Assembly: GCF_002205635.1 (NCBI RefSeq)
Contig: NZ_NISJ01000002.1
Coordinates: 62,001 to 126,000 of the forward strand
Reading direction: 5' to 3'
DNA: 64,000 nt
From: Sphingopyxis witflariensis
GTDB lineage: Bacteria; Pseudomonadota; Alphaproteobacteria; Sphingomonadales; Sphingomonadaceae
Shown here: one piece after another, positions 1 to 8,088 of the stretch
How the letters are laid out: each line of letters opens with the position of its first letter
Numbering within the stretch: the stretch's first letter is position 1
Notes under the pieces: model-generated
The model's database searches: none
Seen by the model: only the letters and a program-made list of their open reading frames with translations
What the model was told of the DNA's origin: nothing
Translations under genes and position numbers: made by a program

Positions 1-474
1 TTGCGCGACATTGCCGGCGACGCCCGAGTCGATGTCGCACTGATCAGTCGTTACTTCGGCGGCAAGGAAAGCCTGTTCCGCGAGGTCGTTTCCAACGACG
101 CCCGGCCCAATGTGTTCCGCGAACCGCAAAGCCGCGCCGAACTTCCCGCCTATCTCGCCCGGCTCATGGCGGAAGACGAGGGTGACGATCTGCAGGAACG
201 AATGGAGATGTTCATCATCATGCTGCGATCGGCCTCCTCTCCGAAGGCTGGCGAAATCATCCGCGACCTCGTCCATCTCGACATACTCGGCCCGCTCACC
301 GAATTGATCGGCGGCGATCACGGCGCGCTTCGCGCCAATATGCTGCTCGCCATACTGATGGGCGTCGGCGTCCTGCGTACCATCATGATGGTCGATGACA
401 TCAACGATGTCGCCAACCCTGACGAGTGCATGGCTCGGTTCCAGGGCCTGTTCGAAGCGGCGCTAAGCTGCTGA
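1..474 (+). CDS. TetR-family transcriptional regulator, C-terminal part (5' end outside window)
   Basis: The visible protein begins inside a TetR-type helix-turn-helix: LRDIAGDARVD followed by RYFGGKESLF is the usual recognition helix and the YF.K..L signature of this family. About 130 further residues form the ligand-binding and dimerisation part, which shows no specific family mark. The reading frame is open to base 1, so the true start lies upstream and the TTG at base 1 is not the start. It lies 203 bases before the alginate lyase gene on the same strand, with a hairpin between. No alginate-related role is implied by sequence alone. Confidence 0.85.
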   Translation: MRDIAGDARVDVALISRYFGGKESLFREVVSNDARPNVFREPQSRAELPAYLARLMAEDEGDDLQERMEMFIIMLRSASSPKAGEIIRDLVHLDILGPLTELIGGDHGALRANMLLAILMGVGVLRTIMMVDDINDVANPDECMARFQGLFEAALSC

Positions 475-482
475 TCTTGTGA

Positions 483-500
483 CCGGGGCTAATGCCCCGG
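483..500 (+). terminator. Hairpin after the TetR gene
   Basis: CCGGGGC and GCCCCGG form a perfect 7-bp stem around a TAAT loop, nine bases past the TetR stop codon. No T-run follows, so it is a weak intrinsic terminator at best. Confidence 0.45.
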
Positions 501-613
501 CGCCTTGGGTCCATCCATTTCTATCACCCCATTCACGTCGGCCATTCGCGCCAACGCGTTCGCGCGTGCGGCTGCACCGCAAATTGGTTTGATTTATCGC
601 CTGTCAAAGATGC

Positions 614-640
614 TTGAAATCGTCATACCACTTGTATAGT
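614..640 (+). promoter_or_regulatory. Candidate promoter with overlapping GntR operator before the alginate lyase genes
   Basis: TTGAAA (614-619) and TATAGT (635-640) resemble -35 and -10 boxes with a short 15-base spacer. Between and over them is CATAC (624-628), five bases, then GTATA (634-638). A close relative of this pair (CATAC-N6-GTATG) lies before the GntR gene at 11907-11922, and a weaker one before the TonB receptor gene at 8008. A repressor bound here would cover the -10 box. The assignment is inferred from position and recurrence. Confidence 0.5.
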
Positions 641-677
641 CCAATGCCGCATAAGACATTCCCCGGGAAGGAACGAC

Positions 678-2900
678 ATGCTGCTGCGGACGGCTTTAAC
701 ATTGGCGATCACGGCCGCGGCAGCGCACCCGGCGCTCGCCCGCGATATATTGGTCGCCGACCAGACCCAGTTCAAGGCGGCGGTCAAAGCCGCAAAGGCG
801 GGCGACTCGATCCTTCTCGCCGATGGCGAATGGCGCGACTTTCAGGCCGTCCTCTCTGGCGAAGGCCGCACCGACAAACCGATCACCCTCACCGCACAGA
901 CCAAGGGTAAGGTTGTCCTGACCGGCCAGTCGAACCTGCGCCTCAGCGGACGTCATCTGGTCGTATCGGGCCTGATCTTCCGCGACGGCTTCAGCCCGAC
1001 AAGCGAGGTCATTTCCTTCCGCCGCGATTCCAGGTCGTTCGCGCAAGATTCGCGCATCACCGAAGTGGTGATCGACGGTTACAGCAAGACCGACCGCCGC
1101 GCCGAGGATATGTGGGTCGCGCTCTATGGCACCGGAAACCGCGTCGATCATTCGCATTTCGAGGGCAAGACCAACGCGGGCGTTACCCTCGCAGTCATCC
1201 GCCGCGCCGGCCAGCCGCTCGATAACCGCCATCGCATCGATCATAATTATTTCGGCCCGCGCCCACCGCTTGGCTCGAACGGAGGCGAAACGATCCGCAT
1301 CGGCACCAGCGAGGAATCGCTCTCGGCATCGAACACGATCGTCGAACGCAATATCTTCGACCGCACCAGCGGCGAGGTCGAGATCGTCTCGGTGAAGTCA
1401 GGCGGCAACATCTTGCGAGAAAATCTGGTGCTGTCGTCACAGGGTGCCTTTGTGCTGCGCCACGGCAACGGCAATCGCGTCGAGCGCAACATCTTCTTCG
1501 GCAACAATGTTCCCGACAGCGGCGGCGTCCGCATCATCAACCGCGACCAGACCGTCCGCGACAATTATTTCGAGGGCCTCGCTGGTAAGGATTTAAAGAG
1601 CGCAATCAGCGTGATGAACGGCGTTCCTAATTCAGTGATCAACCGCTATCATCAGGTTTCAGGCGCGGTGATCGAACACAATTCAATCGTCGGTAGCGCG
1701 CGTATCACCTTTGCTGCGGGCGCCGACGCCGAACGCTCGGCGCCGCCGATCGACAGCCGCTTCAGCCACAATCTGATCGCAGGCGCGAACGGCAGCGACC
1801 CGTTTCGCGTCGACGGCGATATCGCCGGCATCGCGCTGGCGGGCAATGTCGAGGCGAAGGTCGCCAAGCCGTTGCTGACCAGCGGCGTCGAACAGCGCGA
1901 CGTTGCGCTCGTTCGCGCGCCGAACGGCCTGCTCTATCCGACCGACCCCACGCTGGCGAATGTCGGCGCGCCGCGCGATCTGGTGCCGGTCAAGCGCGAG
2001 GAAGCAGGTGTGTCCTGGTACCGCTCGGCTGCGGCCGAAGCCGCTTTCGGCGCGGGCCGCACCATTCCCCTCACCGCTGCGGCTTCGCTGGCGGAAGCGG
2101 TCACTACTTCGCGGCCCGGCGACACGCTGGCGCTGGCATCCGGCGCTTATGACGTCTTGGCGCCGATCGCGATCCGCCACCGCCTGACCATCGCCGGCCA
2201 AAAGGGCGCCAACCCCATATTGCGGCTCGCCACCGGCGGGCTCGCGCGGGTCGAAGCGGGCGGCGGTCTGAAGCTCGAACGGGTCGAGATCGACGCCCGC
2301 GCCGCGCGGACGGATGCCGTACTGGTCGCCATCGGCGCCGACGTCGCCCCCAATTACAGCATCGCAATGCATGGCGTCACGGTGCGTGGTCCCGGCGCGA
2401 AAGCCCGGATCGACGGCATCACGATGGCGCCCGGCACCTTCGCCGACGCAATCGACATTACCGGCAGCCGCTTCACCGACTTGGCAGGCGCGGTCGTCCT
2501 CGGCACCGCCGAGCAAACACCCAAAGGCTGGTATCCGGTCGAACGGCTGACAATCGCCGACAGCCATTTCACGCGCGTCGGCATGGTCGCCGACCTGCTG
2601 CGCAAGGGCAGCGACGAGAGCACCTTTGGCCCCTGGTTCGCGATGACCGAATCGCAGGTCACCGACAGCGGCGCCGATGACGCTTCGCTGCGCCTCTCGG
2701 GCGTTCAGCATACGGCGATCACCGGCAATGACTTCACCCGATCGGCGCCTGTCACCTTGATCCACTCGGTTGGCACCCCCGACACGCGCATCACCAAGAA
2801 CCGCTTCATCGCGACCCCCGAGCCCCGGATCGAGGAACTCGCCTATAAGGGGCCGGTCCGCGCAAAACTGTCAGACAATATAGTGGAGGCCCGCCCGTGA
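678..2900 (+). CDS. PL6-family alginate lyase (poly-beta-D-mannuronate lyase type)
   Basis: Secreted endo- or exo-acting lyase that cuts alginate by beta-elimination. Residues 1-21 are a signal peptide ending in ALA. The rest fits a two-domain parallel beta-helix of the chondroitinase B/PL6 family, and 740 residues is a normal length for a two-domain member. Calcium ligands N201, E233 and E235 and catalytic K240 and R261 have the same spacing as Asn181, Glu213, Glu215, Lys220 and Arg241 of the characterised enzyme AlyGC (recalled, not computed). The start ATG follows GGGAAGGAACGAC, a good ribosome site. The stop overlaps the next start as GTGA, so PL6 and PL17 are translationally coupled. Confidence 0.93.
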   Translation: MLLRTALTLAITAAAAHPALARDILVADQTQFKAAVKAAKAGDSILLADGEWRDFQAVLSGEGRTDKPITLTAQTKGKVVLTGQSNLRLSGRHLVVSGLIFRDGFSPTSEVISFRRDSRSFAQDSRITEVVIDGYSKTDRRAEDMWVALYGTGNRVDHSHFEGKTNAGVTLAVIRRAGQPLDNRHRIDHNYFGPRPPLGSNGGETIRIGTSEESLSASNTIVERNIFDRTSGEVEIVSVKSGGNILRENLVLSSQGAFVLRHGNGNRVERNIFFGNNVPDSGGVRIINRDQTVRDNYFEGLAGKDLKSAISVMNGVPNSVINRYHQVSGAVIEHNSIVGSARITFAAGADAERSAPPIDSRFSHNLIAGANGSDPFRVDGDIAGIALAGNVEAKVAKPLLTSGVEQRDVALVRAPNGLLYPTDPTLANVGAPRDLVPVKREEAGVSWYRSAAAEAAFGAGRTIPLTAAASLAEAVTTSRPGDTLALASGAYDVLAPIAIRHRLTIAGQKGANPILRLATGGLARVEAGGGLKLERVEIDARAARTDAVLVAIGADVAPNYSIAMHGVTVRGPGAKARIDGITMAPGTFADAIDITGSRFTDLAGAVVLGTAEQTPKGWYPVERLTIADSHFTRVGMVADLLRKGSDESTFGPWFAMTESQVTDSGADDASLRLSGVQHTAITGNDFTRSAPVTLIHSVGTPDTRITKNRFIATPEPRIEELAYKGPVRAKLSDNIVEARP

Positions 2901-5062
2901 CCCGCACCCTCGCCCTTTTGCTTGCGGCCGCCGCCGCGACGCAGTCGATGACCGCCCCGGCGCAGACATCCGCTACCGTACCGCAGCCTGCCTATTCGCC
3001 CCTGTTCGCGGCCGAAATTGCGCGCGCCAAGTCCGGTGTCGAGGCATCGATCCGTGCGGGTGTGCATGTTCCCGTCCCCAAGGATCCGGGTGGCGGCGTC
3101 ACCCACGAACAGCATAAGCGCAATTATCGCACGATCTTCGAAGGCGGCCAGTTGTACCGCTTGACCGGAGACGTGCGCTACCGCGATCATGTCCGCGACC
3201 TGCTGCTCGCTTATGCCGACCTTTATCCGAAGCTCGGCCCCCACCCCGCCGCCGCCAATCAGGTGCCCGGCCGACTGTTCTGGCAAAGTCTCAACGACAG
3301 CGTGTTCCTGGTGAATGCCGCGCAGGGCTATGGCGCGATCCGCGATACGCTGCCCGCCGCCGACCGTACGCGCATCGACGACAATATGATCCGCCCGATG
3401 GCGCGCTTCCTGTCCGACGGCTCGCCCGAGGTGATCAATCGCATTCACAATCACGCGACCTGGGCCGCGGCCGGGGTCGGCCTGTCGGGCTATTTGCTCG
3501 GCGACCGCGACCTTGTCGACAAGGCGCTGCTCGGTCTCGACAAGAGCGGCAAGGCGGGCTTCCTGCGCCAGCTCGACCTGCTTTTCTCGCCCGACGGCTA
3601 TTATGCCGAAGGTCCCTATTATCAACGCTATGCACTGCAACCTTTTGTCGTGTTCGCAGCTGCGATTGCGGCCCATGATCCCGACCGCAAAATTTTCGAA
3701 CATCGCGATGGGATCGTCCTGAAGGCCGTGCGCACCGCGATCGAAGTGACGCATGACGGCAATTTCCTGCCGCTCAACGATGCGATGCCCGACAAGAGCT
3801 TGCGCACTGAAGAACTCTATCACGCGGTTGCCATCGCCTATGCCGCGACGAAGGATCCGGCATTCCTGTCGATCGCTGACTGGCAAGGCCGCTCGGTGCT
3901 GACGCCCGCCGGGCAAGTGATGGCGTCCGATCTCGCGGCGGGCAAGGCAAAGCCCTGGCCCTTCGCTTCGCGCCTGCTTGGCGACGGCCCCGACGGCGAG
4001 CAGGGCGCGCTCGTCCTGCTGCGCACCAAGCCCGATCCGAGGGGGCCGCTACTCGTCGCCAAGAACAGCGTTCAGGGCATGGGCCACGGCCATTTCGATC
4101 GGCTCGGCTGGCTCTATTATGACGAGACCGGCGCAGTGGTCACCGATTATGGCGCGGCGCGCTTCCTGAATGTCGAGGCAAAACGCGGCGGACGCTATCT
4201 GCCCGAGAATGACAGTTGGGCGAGCGCGACAGTTGCGCACAACACTCTTGTTGTCGATGAACAGAGTCACTTCGCAGGCAACTGGAAAACAGGAGAAAAA
4301 TATCCCACGCAACAGCTCGCAACCGCGCTCGATGGCCCAACGCGTTACTCGATCGCCGAGATCGGCACGGCGTATAAAGACGTGCGCTTTCGCCGCGCGC
4401 TGTTGCTGCTCGACGTCCCCGGCCTCGCCAATCCGTTGACGCTCGATCTGCTTCGCGCGTCGAGCGGCACCAAGCATCGCTACGACTTGCCGCTCCATTT
4501 CTCGGGGCATATCATCGACAACGACATCGCGTTCACCCGCAACCTCGCCGAACGGCCGGTGCTGGGGAAAGCCAACGGCTATCAGCATCTGTGGGTCGAC
4601 GGCGAAGGAACGAAGGCGGGCAAGGCTCGGCTGACGTGGATGCAGGGCAGCCGTTTCTACAGCTATCACATGCTCCCACCCGCGGGCGCCCGCTTCATCG
4701 TCGCCGAAAGCGGCGCGAACGACCCCGAGTTCAACCTGCGCCGCGAACCCGCGCTGATCCAGCGCCTCGACGGCGCTGCGGACGCGACTTTCGTCAGCCT
4801 GCTCGAACCGCATGGCGAATATGACGCCTCGTCCGAGGCGGTTGTCGCGAGCAGCGCGCGGGTCACCGCGCTCGAGCATCGCCGCGAAGGCGCCGCCGAC
4901 CTGATCCTCGTCACATTGGTCGACGGGCGGCGCTTCGCCGTTGCGGTCGCCGACGATGTTGCGGCGGGCATCAAGCATAGCGTGACGGTCGACGGCCGCG
5001 CCCTCGCATGGACCGGCCCCGTCGGCCGCTTCGACCTCGCCAAAACCGGAGCGAAGAAATGA
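2897..5062 (+). CDS. PL17-family oligoalginate lyase (heparinase II/III-like)
   Basis: Exo-lyase that releases unsaturated uronate monomers, which open to DEH, from alginate oligomers. The 721-residue protein has a signal peptide (about 1-23), an N-terminal alpha/alpha-toroid and a C-terminal beta-sheet domain. NHATW at 185-189 and EGPYYQRYA around Y242 match the Asn-His and Tyr catalytic residues of Alg17C (N201, H202, Y258), with the same 57-residue spacing. GHGHFDRLGWLYY near 395 is the family motif of the second domain. The GTG start is chosen because GGAGG lies 7 bases upstream. It ends with an ATGA overlap into the transporter gene. Confidence 0.93.
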   Translation: MTRTLALLLAAAAATQSMTAPAQTSATVPQPAYSPLFAAEIARAKSGVEASIRAGVHVPVPKDPGGGVTHEQHKRNYRTIFEGGQLYRLTGDVRYRDHVRDLLLAYADLYPKLGPHPAAANQVPGRLFWQSLNDSVFLVNAAQGYGAIRDTLPAADRTRIDDNMIRPMARFLSDGSPEVINRIHNHATWAAAGVGLSGYLLGDRDLVDKALLGLDKSGKAGFLRQLDLLFSPDGYYAEGPYYQRYALQPFVVFAAAIAAHDPDRKIFEHRDGIVLKAVRTAIEVTHDGNFLPLNDAMPDKSLRTEELYHAVAIAYAATKDPAFLSIADWQGRSVLTPAGQVMASDLAAGKAKPWPFASRLLGDGPDGEQGALVLLRTKPDPRGPLLVAKNSVQGMGHGHFDRLGWLYYDETGAVVTDYGAARFLNVEAKRGGRYLPENDSWASATVAHNTLVVDEQSHFAGNWKTGEKYPTQQLATALDGPTRYSIAEIGTAYKDVRFRRALLLLDVPGLANPLTLDLLRASSGTKHRYDLPLHFSGHIIDNDIAFTRNLAERPVLGKANGYQHLWVDGEGTKAGKARLTWMQGSRFYSYHMLPPAGARFIVAESGANDPEFNLRREPALIQRLDGAADATFVSLLEPHGEYDASSEAVVASSARVTALEHRREGAADLILVTLVDGRRFAVAVADDVAAGIKHSVTVDGRALAWTGPVGRFDLAKTGAKK

Positions 5063-6342
5063 GCAATATCAAGGGCCGTTTCCGCTGGTGCGTCATCGGG
5101 CTGATCGGCCTCGCGACCGTCATCAACTATATCGACCGTAACGCGCTCGCCGTGATGTGGCCCGAAGTGTCGAAGGACATCGGCGCCACGAAGGAAGATT
5201 ATGCGCTGTTGGTGACGATCTTCATGATCTTCTACGCCTTCGGCCAGTCGCTCTTCGGGCGGATTTTCGACGCCATTGGCACGCGGATGGGCTTTGCTCT
5301 TTCGATCATCGTCTGGTCGCTGTCGATCGCGGCACATGCCCTCGTCCGCTCACTGCCGCTGCTCACCGTGCTGCGCGCAACCCTCGGCATCAGCGAAGCG
5401 GGCAACTGGCCCGGTGCAACCAAGGCCAATGCACTGTGGTTCCCGTCGCGCGAGCGTGCGCTGGCACAGGGCATCTTCAACGCCGGCGCGTCGCTGGGGG
5501 GTATCGTCTCGGCCCCGCTCGTCGCTCTGCTTTTCGTCTATTTCGGCTGGCGCGGGACGTTTCTGGTCATCGGCATCTTTGGCTTCCTATGGCTGCTGCC
5601 GTGGCTCTGGTTCTACAAGGCCGATCCCGAAAAGCATCCGGGACTGAGCGAGGAAGAGCGCGAATATATCCTGACGGGCCGCACCGAGGCGGGCCGCGAT
5701 GAGGGCCGCCGCATCCCGCTGGGCGAGTTGCTGCGCTATCGCCAGAGTTGGGGCGTCATCCTGTCGCGCTTCTTCCTCGATCCCGTGTGGTGGCTCTTCG
5801 TATCGTGGCTGCCGATCTATCTCGCCGAAACCTTTGGCTTCGACGTCAAGCAGATCGGCATGTTCGCGTGGGTTCCCTTTGTCGGCGCGATGATCGGCAG
5901 CCTGTTCGGCGGCTGGCTTTCGGGACGGATCATCACCGCGGGCGGCGGTGTTCACAAGGCGCGGACGCTAACCATCGCCATCGGCTGTGCGATCATGCTG
6001 CCGTCGCTGCTGTTCACCATGGGCGCCAGCGATCCGCTGACCGCAGTGCTGCTGATCGCTTGCATCCTGTTCGGATTCCAGATGGCGATCGGCAACATCC
6101 AGACGCTGCCGAGCGACTATTTCGGCGGCGGCGCGGTCGGCAGCCTCGCGGGGATCAGCGGCACCGCCGCGGTCGCCGGGACGCTGATCACGACCTGGCT
6201 CGTCCCCGTGCTCACCAAGACGAGCTACGCCCCGATCTTCGCGCTCAGCGCGGCGATCGTGCCGGTCTCCTTCCTCTGTTTCTGGCTGGTCGGCGGTCGC
6301 GTCGAACCGGTCACCACCAACCCCTCCAACACCCAAGAATAA
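5059..6342 (+). CDS. MFS uronate transporter, ExuT/anion:cation symporter type
   Basis: Twelve-helix inner-membrane permease of 427 residues. The N-terminal stretch VINYIDRNALAVM and the RATLGISEAGNWPGATKA segment after helix 4 are typical of the hexuronate and glucarate symporter group (ACS family). The likely substrate is DEH or unsaturated alginate oligomers, inferred from its place directly behind the two lyases. The ATG at 5059 is preferred over an upstream in-frame start at 5008 because it makes an ATGA overlap with the PL17 stop and gives the usual short cytoplasmic N-terminus. Confidence 0.9.
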   Translation: MSNIKGRFRWCVIGLIGLATVINYIDRNALAVMWPEVSKDIGATKEDYALLVTIFMIFYAFGQSLFGRIFDAIGTRMGFALSIIVWSLSIAAHALVRSLPLLTVLRATLGISEAGNWPGATKANALWFPSRERALAQGIFNAGASLGGIVSAPLVALLFVYFGWRGTFLVIGIFGFLWLLPWLWFYKADPEKHPGLSEEEREYILTGRTEAGRDEGRRIPLGELLRYRQSWGVILSRFFLDPVWWLFVSWLPIYLAETFGFDVKQIGMFAWVPFVGAMIGSLFGGWLSGRIITAGGGVHKARTLTIAIGCAIMLPSLLFTMGASDPLTAVLLIACILFGFQMAIGNIQTLPSDYFGGGAVGSLAGISGTAAVAGTLITTWLVPVLTKTSYAPIFALSAAIVPVSFLCFWLVGGRVEPVTTNPSNTQE

Positions 6343-6354
6343 GGAAAAAACAGA

Positions 6355-7107
6355 ATGACTCTCCAGGGCAAAACTGCACTCGTCACCGGCGGCGGACGCG
6401 ACATCGGCCGCTCGGTCTCGATCGCCCTCGCCCGCGCCGGCGCGCGCGTCGCCATCAACTATAACAGCGGCCGCGAAGCCGCCGAAGAAACGCTGGCAAC
6501 GATCAAGGCCGCCGGCGGCGACGCCTTTCTGATCCAGGCCGATGTCACCGACACCGCCGCGGTCAAGACGATGCTCGCAGAAGTCGGCGTGGCGTTCAGC
6601 GGCCGTCTCGACATTCTCGTCAACCTTGCCGGCGGCATGGTCGCGCGCAAGACGCTCAGCGAAATGGACGAAGCCTTCTTCGACCACGTCATGACACTGA
6701 ACCTGAAATCGGTCTTCCTCGTCCTTCAGGCGGCGCAGCCGTTCCTTGGCGAGGGTTCGTCGGTGGTCAACGTGTCGTCGCAGGCCGGCCGCGACGGCGG
6801 TGGCCCCGGTGCCTCGATCTATGCAACCGCCAAGGGCGCCCTGATGACCTATACCCGTTCGATGGCGAAGGAACTCGGGCCACAGGGTATCCGCGTCAAC
6901 GCCGTTTGCCCGGGCCTGATCGGCACCAGCTTCCATGACATCTTCTCGAAGCCCGAAGGCCGGGCCGCGACAGCGGGCAACACCCCGCTGCGCCGCGAAG
7001 GCCATCCCGATGAGGTTGCCGAAACCATCGCCTATCTCGCCTCGCCGGCCGCCAGCTTCCTCGCCGGGGTCTGCCTCGACGTGAACGGCGGGCTGTATTT
7101 TTCCTGA
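6355..7107 (+). CDS. Short-chain dehydrogenase/reductase, candidate DEH reductase
   Basis: Rossmann-fold oxidoreductase of 250 residues. The cofactor motif is TGGGRDIG near residue 11, with Asp where the classical motif has a third Gly; this variant is seen in many SDRs. NLAGG near 88, S141/S142, Y156 and K160 complete the active site. In sphingomonad alginate use an SDR reduces 4-deoxy-L-erythro-5-hexoseulose uronate (DEH) to 2-keto-3-deoxygluconate, the substrate of the kinase at 13513. That role is inferred from the locus; a gluconate 5-dehydrogenase-like activity is the main alternative. It follows the transporter by 12 bases with an AAGGAAAA ribosome site. Confidence 0.85.
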   Translation: MTLQGKTALVTGGGRDIGRSVSIALARAGARVAINYNSGREAAEETLATIKAAGGDAFLIQADVTDTAAVKTMLAEVGVAFSGRLDILVNLAGGMVARKTLSEMDEAFFDHVMTLNLKSVFLVLQAAQPFLGEGSSVVNVSSQAGRDGGGPGASIYATAKGALMTYTRSMAKELGPQGIRVNAVCPGLIGTSFHDIFSKPEGRAATAGNTPLRREGHPDEVAETIAYLASPAASFLAGVCLDVNGGLYFS

Positions 7108-7128
7108 TTGCATCTAAGGGAGAGGATT

Positions 7129-7968
7129 ATGCGCAGGCTTCTTACCGGGGTCATGGCCGCTGCACTCGCAAGCGGCGCGCAGGCACAGGAGGGCGAGCGC
7201 AGCGATGCGCCGCCCCTTCTGCCCTATAAAGTCATTTTGGTCGGCGATTCGACGATGGCGCCGCACAGCGGCTGGGGCGGTGCCTTTTGCGCACAGCATG
7301 TGAAATCGTCGGTTGCGTGCCTGAACACAGGACGCGGCGGACGCAGCACACGCAGCTATCGTCAGGAAGGCGGATGGGACATCATCCTCGCGGAGGCGGG
7401 CGTTCCGGGCTATCGCGAAACCTATGTGCTCATCCAGTTCGGGCATAATGACCAGTCGACCAAGCCCGAACGCCGGACCGACGAGACAACCGAATTTCCC
7501 GCCAATTTGCGCCGCTTCGTCGAAGAAGTGCGCGCGAAGGGCGCGATCCCCGTGCTCGTCACTCCGCTGACGCGGCGCGAGTTCAAGGACGGCAAGCTCA
7601 AGAACAGCCTTGCCAGCTGGTCCGATCAGGTGCGCGGCGTCGCCAAGGCGCTCGATGTTCCGCTCGTCGACCTCAACGCGCTCAGCGCGGCACAGGTACA
7701 GGAGATGGGCGCTGAAATGGCGACGAAGCTCGCGCAGGAAGCGCCGACCGCCGAGGAGCTGGCCGCTGCCCGCGCCGGAACCACGCTGCCCGCGCGCCCC
7801 GCCCCGCCTGCCCCGCCGCCGATCGAGGGCGATGGCGCACGCGGTCAGGTCACGCGCAAATTCGATTACACCCATGTGGGCGACATCGGCGCGGAAGTGA
7901 CCGCACGACTGGTGACGCAGGGCCTCGCTCGCGTCGCGCCGGGGCTTCGGAGCCAGCTGGTCCGCTAA
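7129..7968 (+). CDS. Secreted SGNH/GDSL esterase, rhamnogalacturonan acetylesterase-like
   Basis: The 279-residue protein has a signal peptide ending at AQAQ (about residue 20). The SGNH blocks are GDSTMA (Ser41), GRGGRSTRSY, FGHND, and YTHVGDIGA for the catalytic His. The order and spacing fit the rhamnogalacturonan acetylesterase group (CE12-like), which removes O-acetyl esters from uronic-acid polymers. In this locus O-acetylated alginate is the natural guess. A Pro/Ala-rich insert (about 224-240) precedes the last block. The ATG at 7129 is chosen because GGGAGAGGATT lies just before it and the signal peptide begins there. Confidence 0.85.
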   Translation: MRRLLTGVMAAALASGAQAQEGERSDAPPLLPYKVILVGDSTMAPHSGWGGAFCAQHVKSSVACLNTGRGGRSTRSYRQEGGWDIILAEAGVPGYRETYVLIQFGHNDQSTKPERRTDETTEFPANLRRFVEEVRAKGAIPVLVTPLTRREFKDGKLKNSLASWSDQVRGVAKALDVPLVDLNALSAAQVQEMGAEMATKLAQEAPTAEELAAARAGTTLPARPAPPAPPPIEGDGARGQVTRKFDYTHVGDIGAEVTARLVTQGLARVAPGLRSQLVR

Positions 7969-7973
7969 TCGAC

Positions 7974-8005
7974 AAATTGGACTACGCCATTGGCTAGTCC
8001 AATTT
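7974..8005. terminator. 32-base palindrome between the SGNH esterase and TonB receptor genes
   Basis: AAATTGGACTA (7974-7984) and TAGTCCAATTT (7995-8005) are perfect inverted repeats, and the loop itself contains GCCA-T-TGGC. The stem is A-rich on the left and T-rich on the right, so it could end transcription from either side. It starts five bases past a stop codon and directly precedes the receptor control region. TAGTCCAAT also occurs at 638-646 after the PL6 operator, so a protein-binding role is possible. Confidence 0.6.
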
Positions 8006-8038
8006 GACATACACAATTGTTGACAATTTTGTTACGAT
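8004..8038 (+). promoter_or_regulatory. Control region of the TonB receptor gene with a partial GntR-type site
   Basis: Two TTGACA hexamers (8004-8009 and 8020-8025) lie here. CATAC (8008-8012), six bases and GTTGA (8019-8023) form a degenerate copy of the CATAC-N6-GTATG site at 11907. No convincing -10 box can be assigned by eye. Confidence 0.4.
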
Positions 8039-8088
8039 GCTCAAGTGAATTGGTTAGAACAGATTCGTTTGACCAGGGAGAGACCGAA

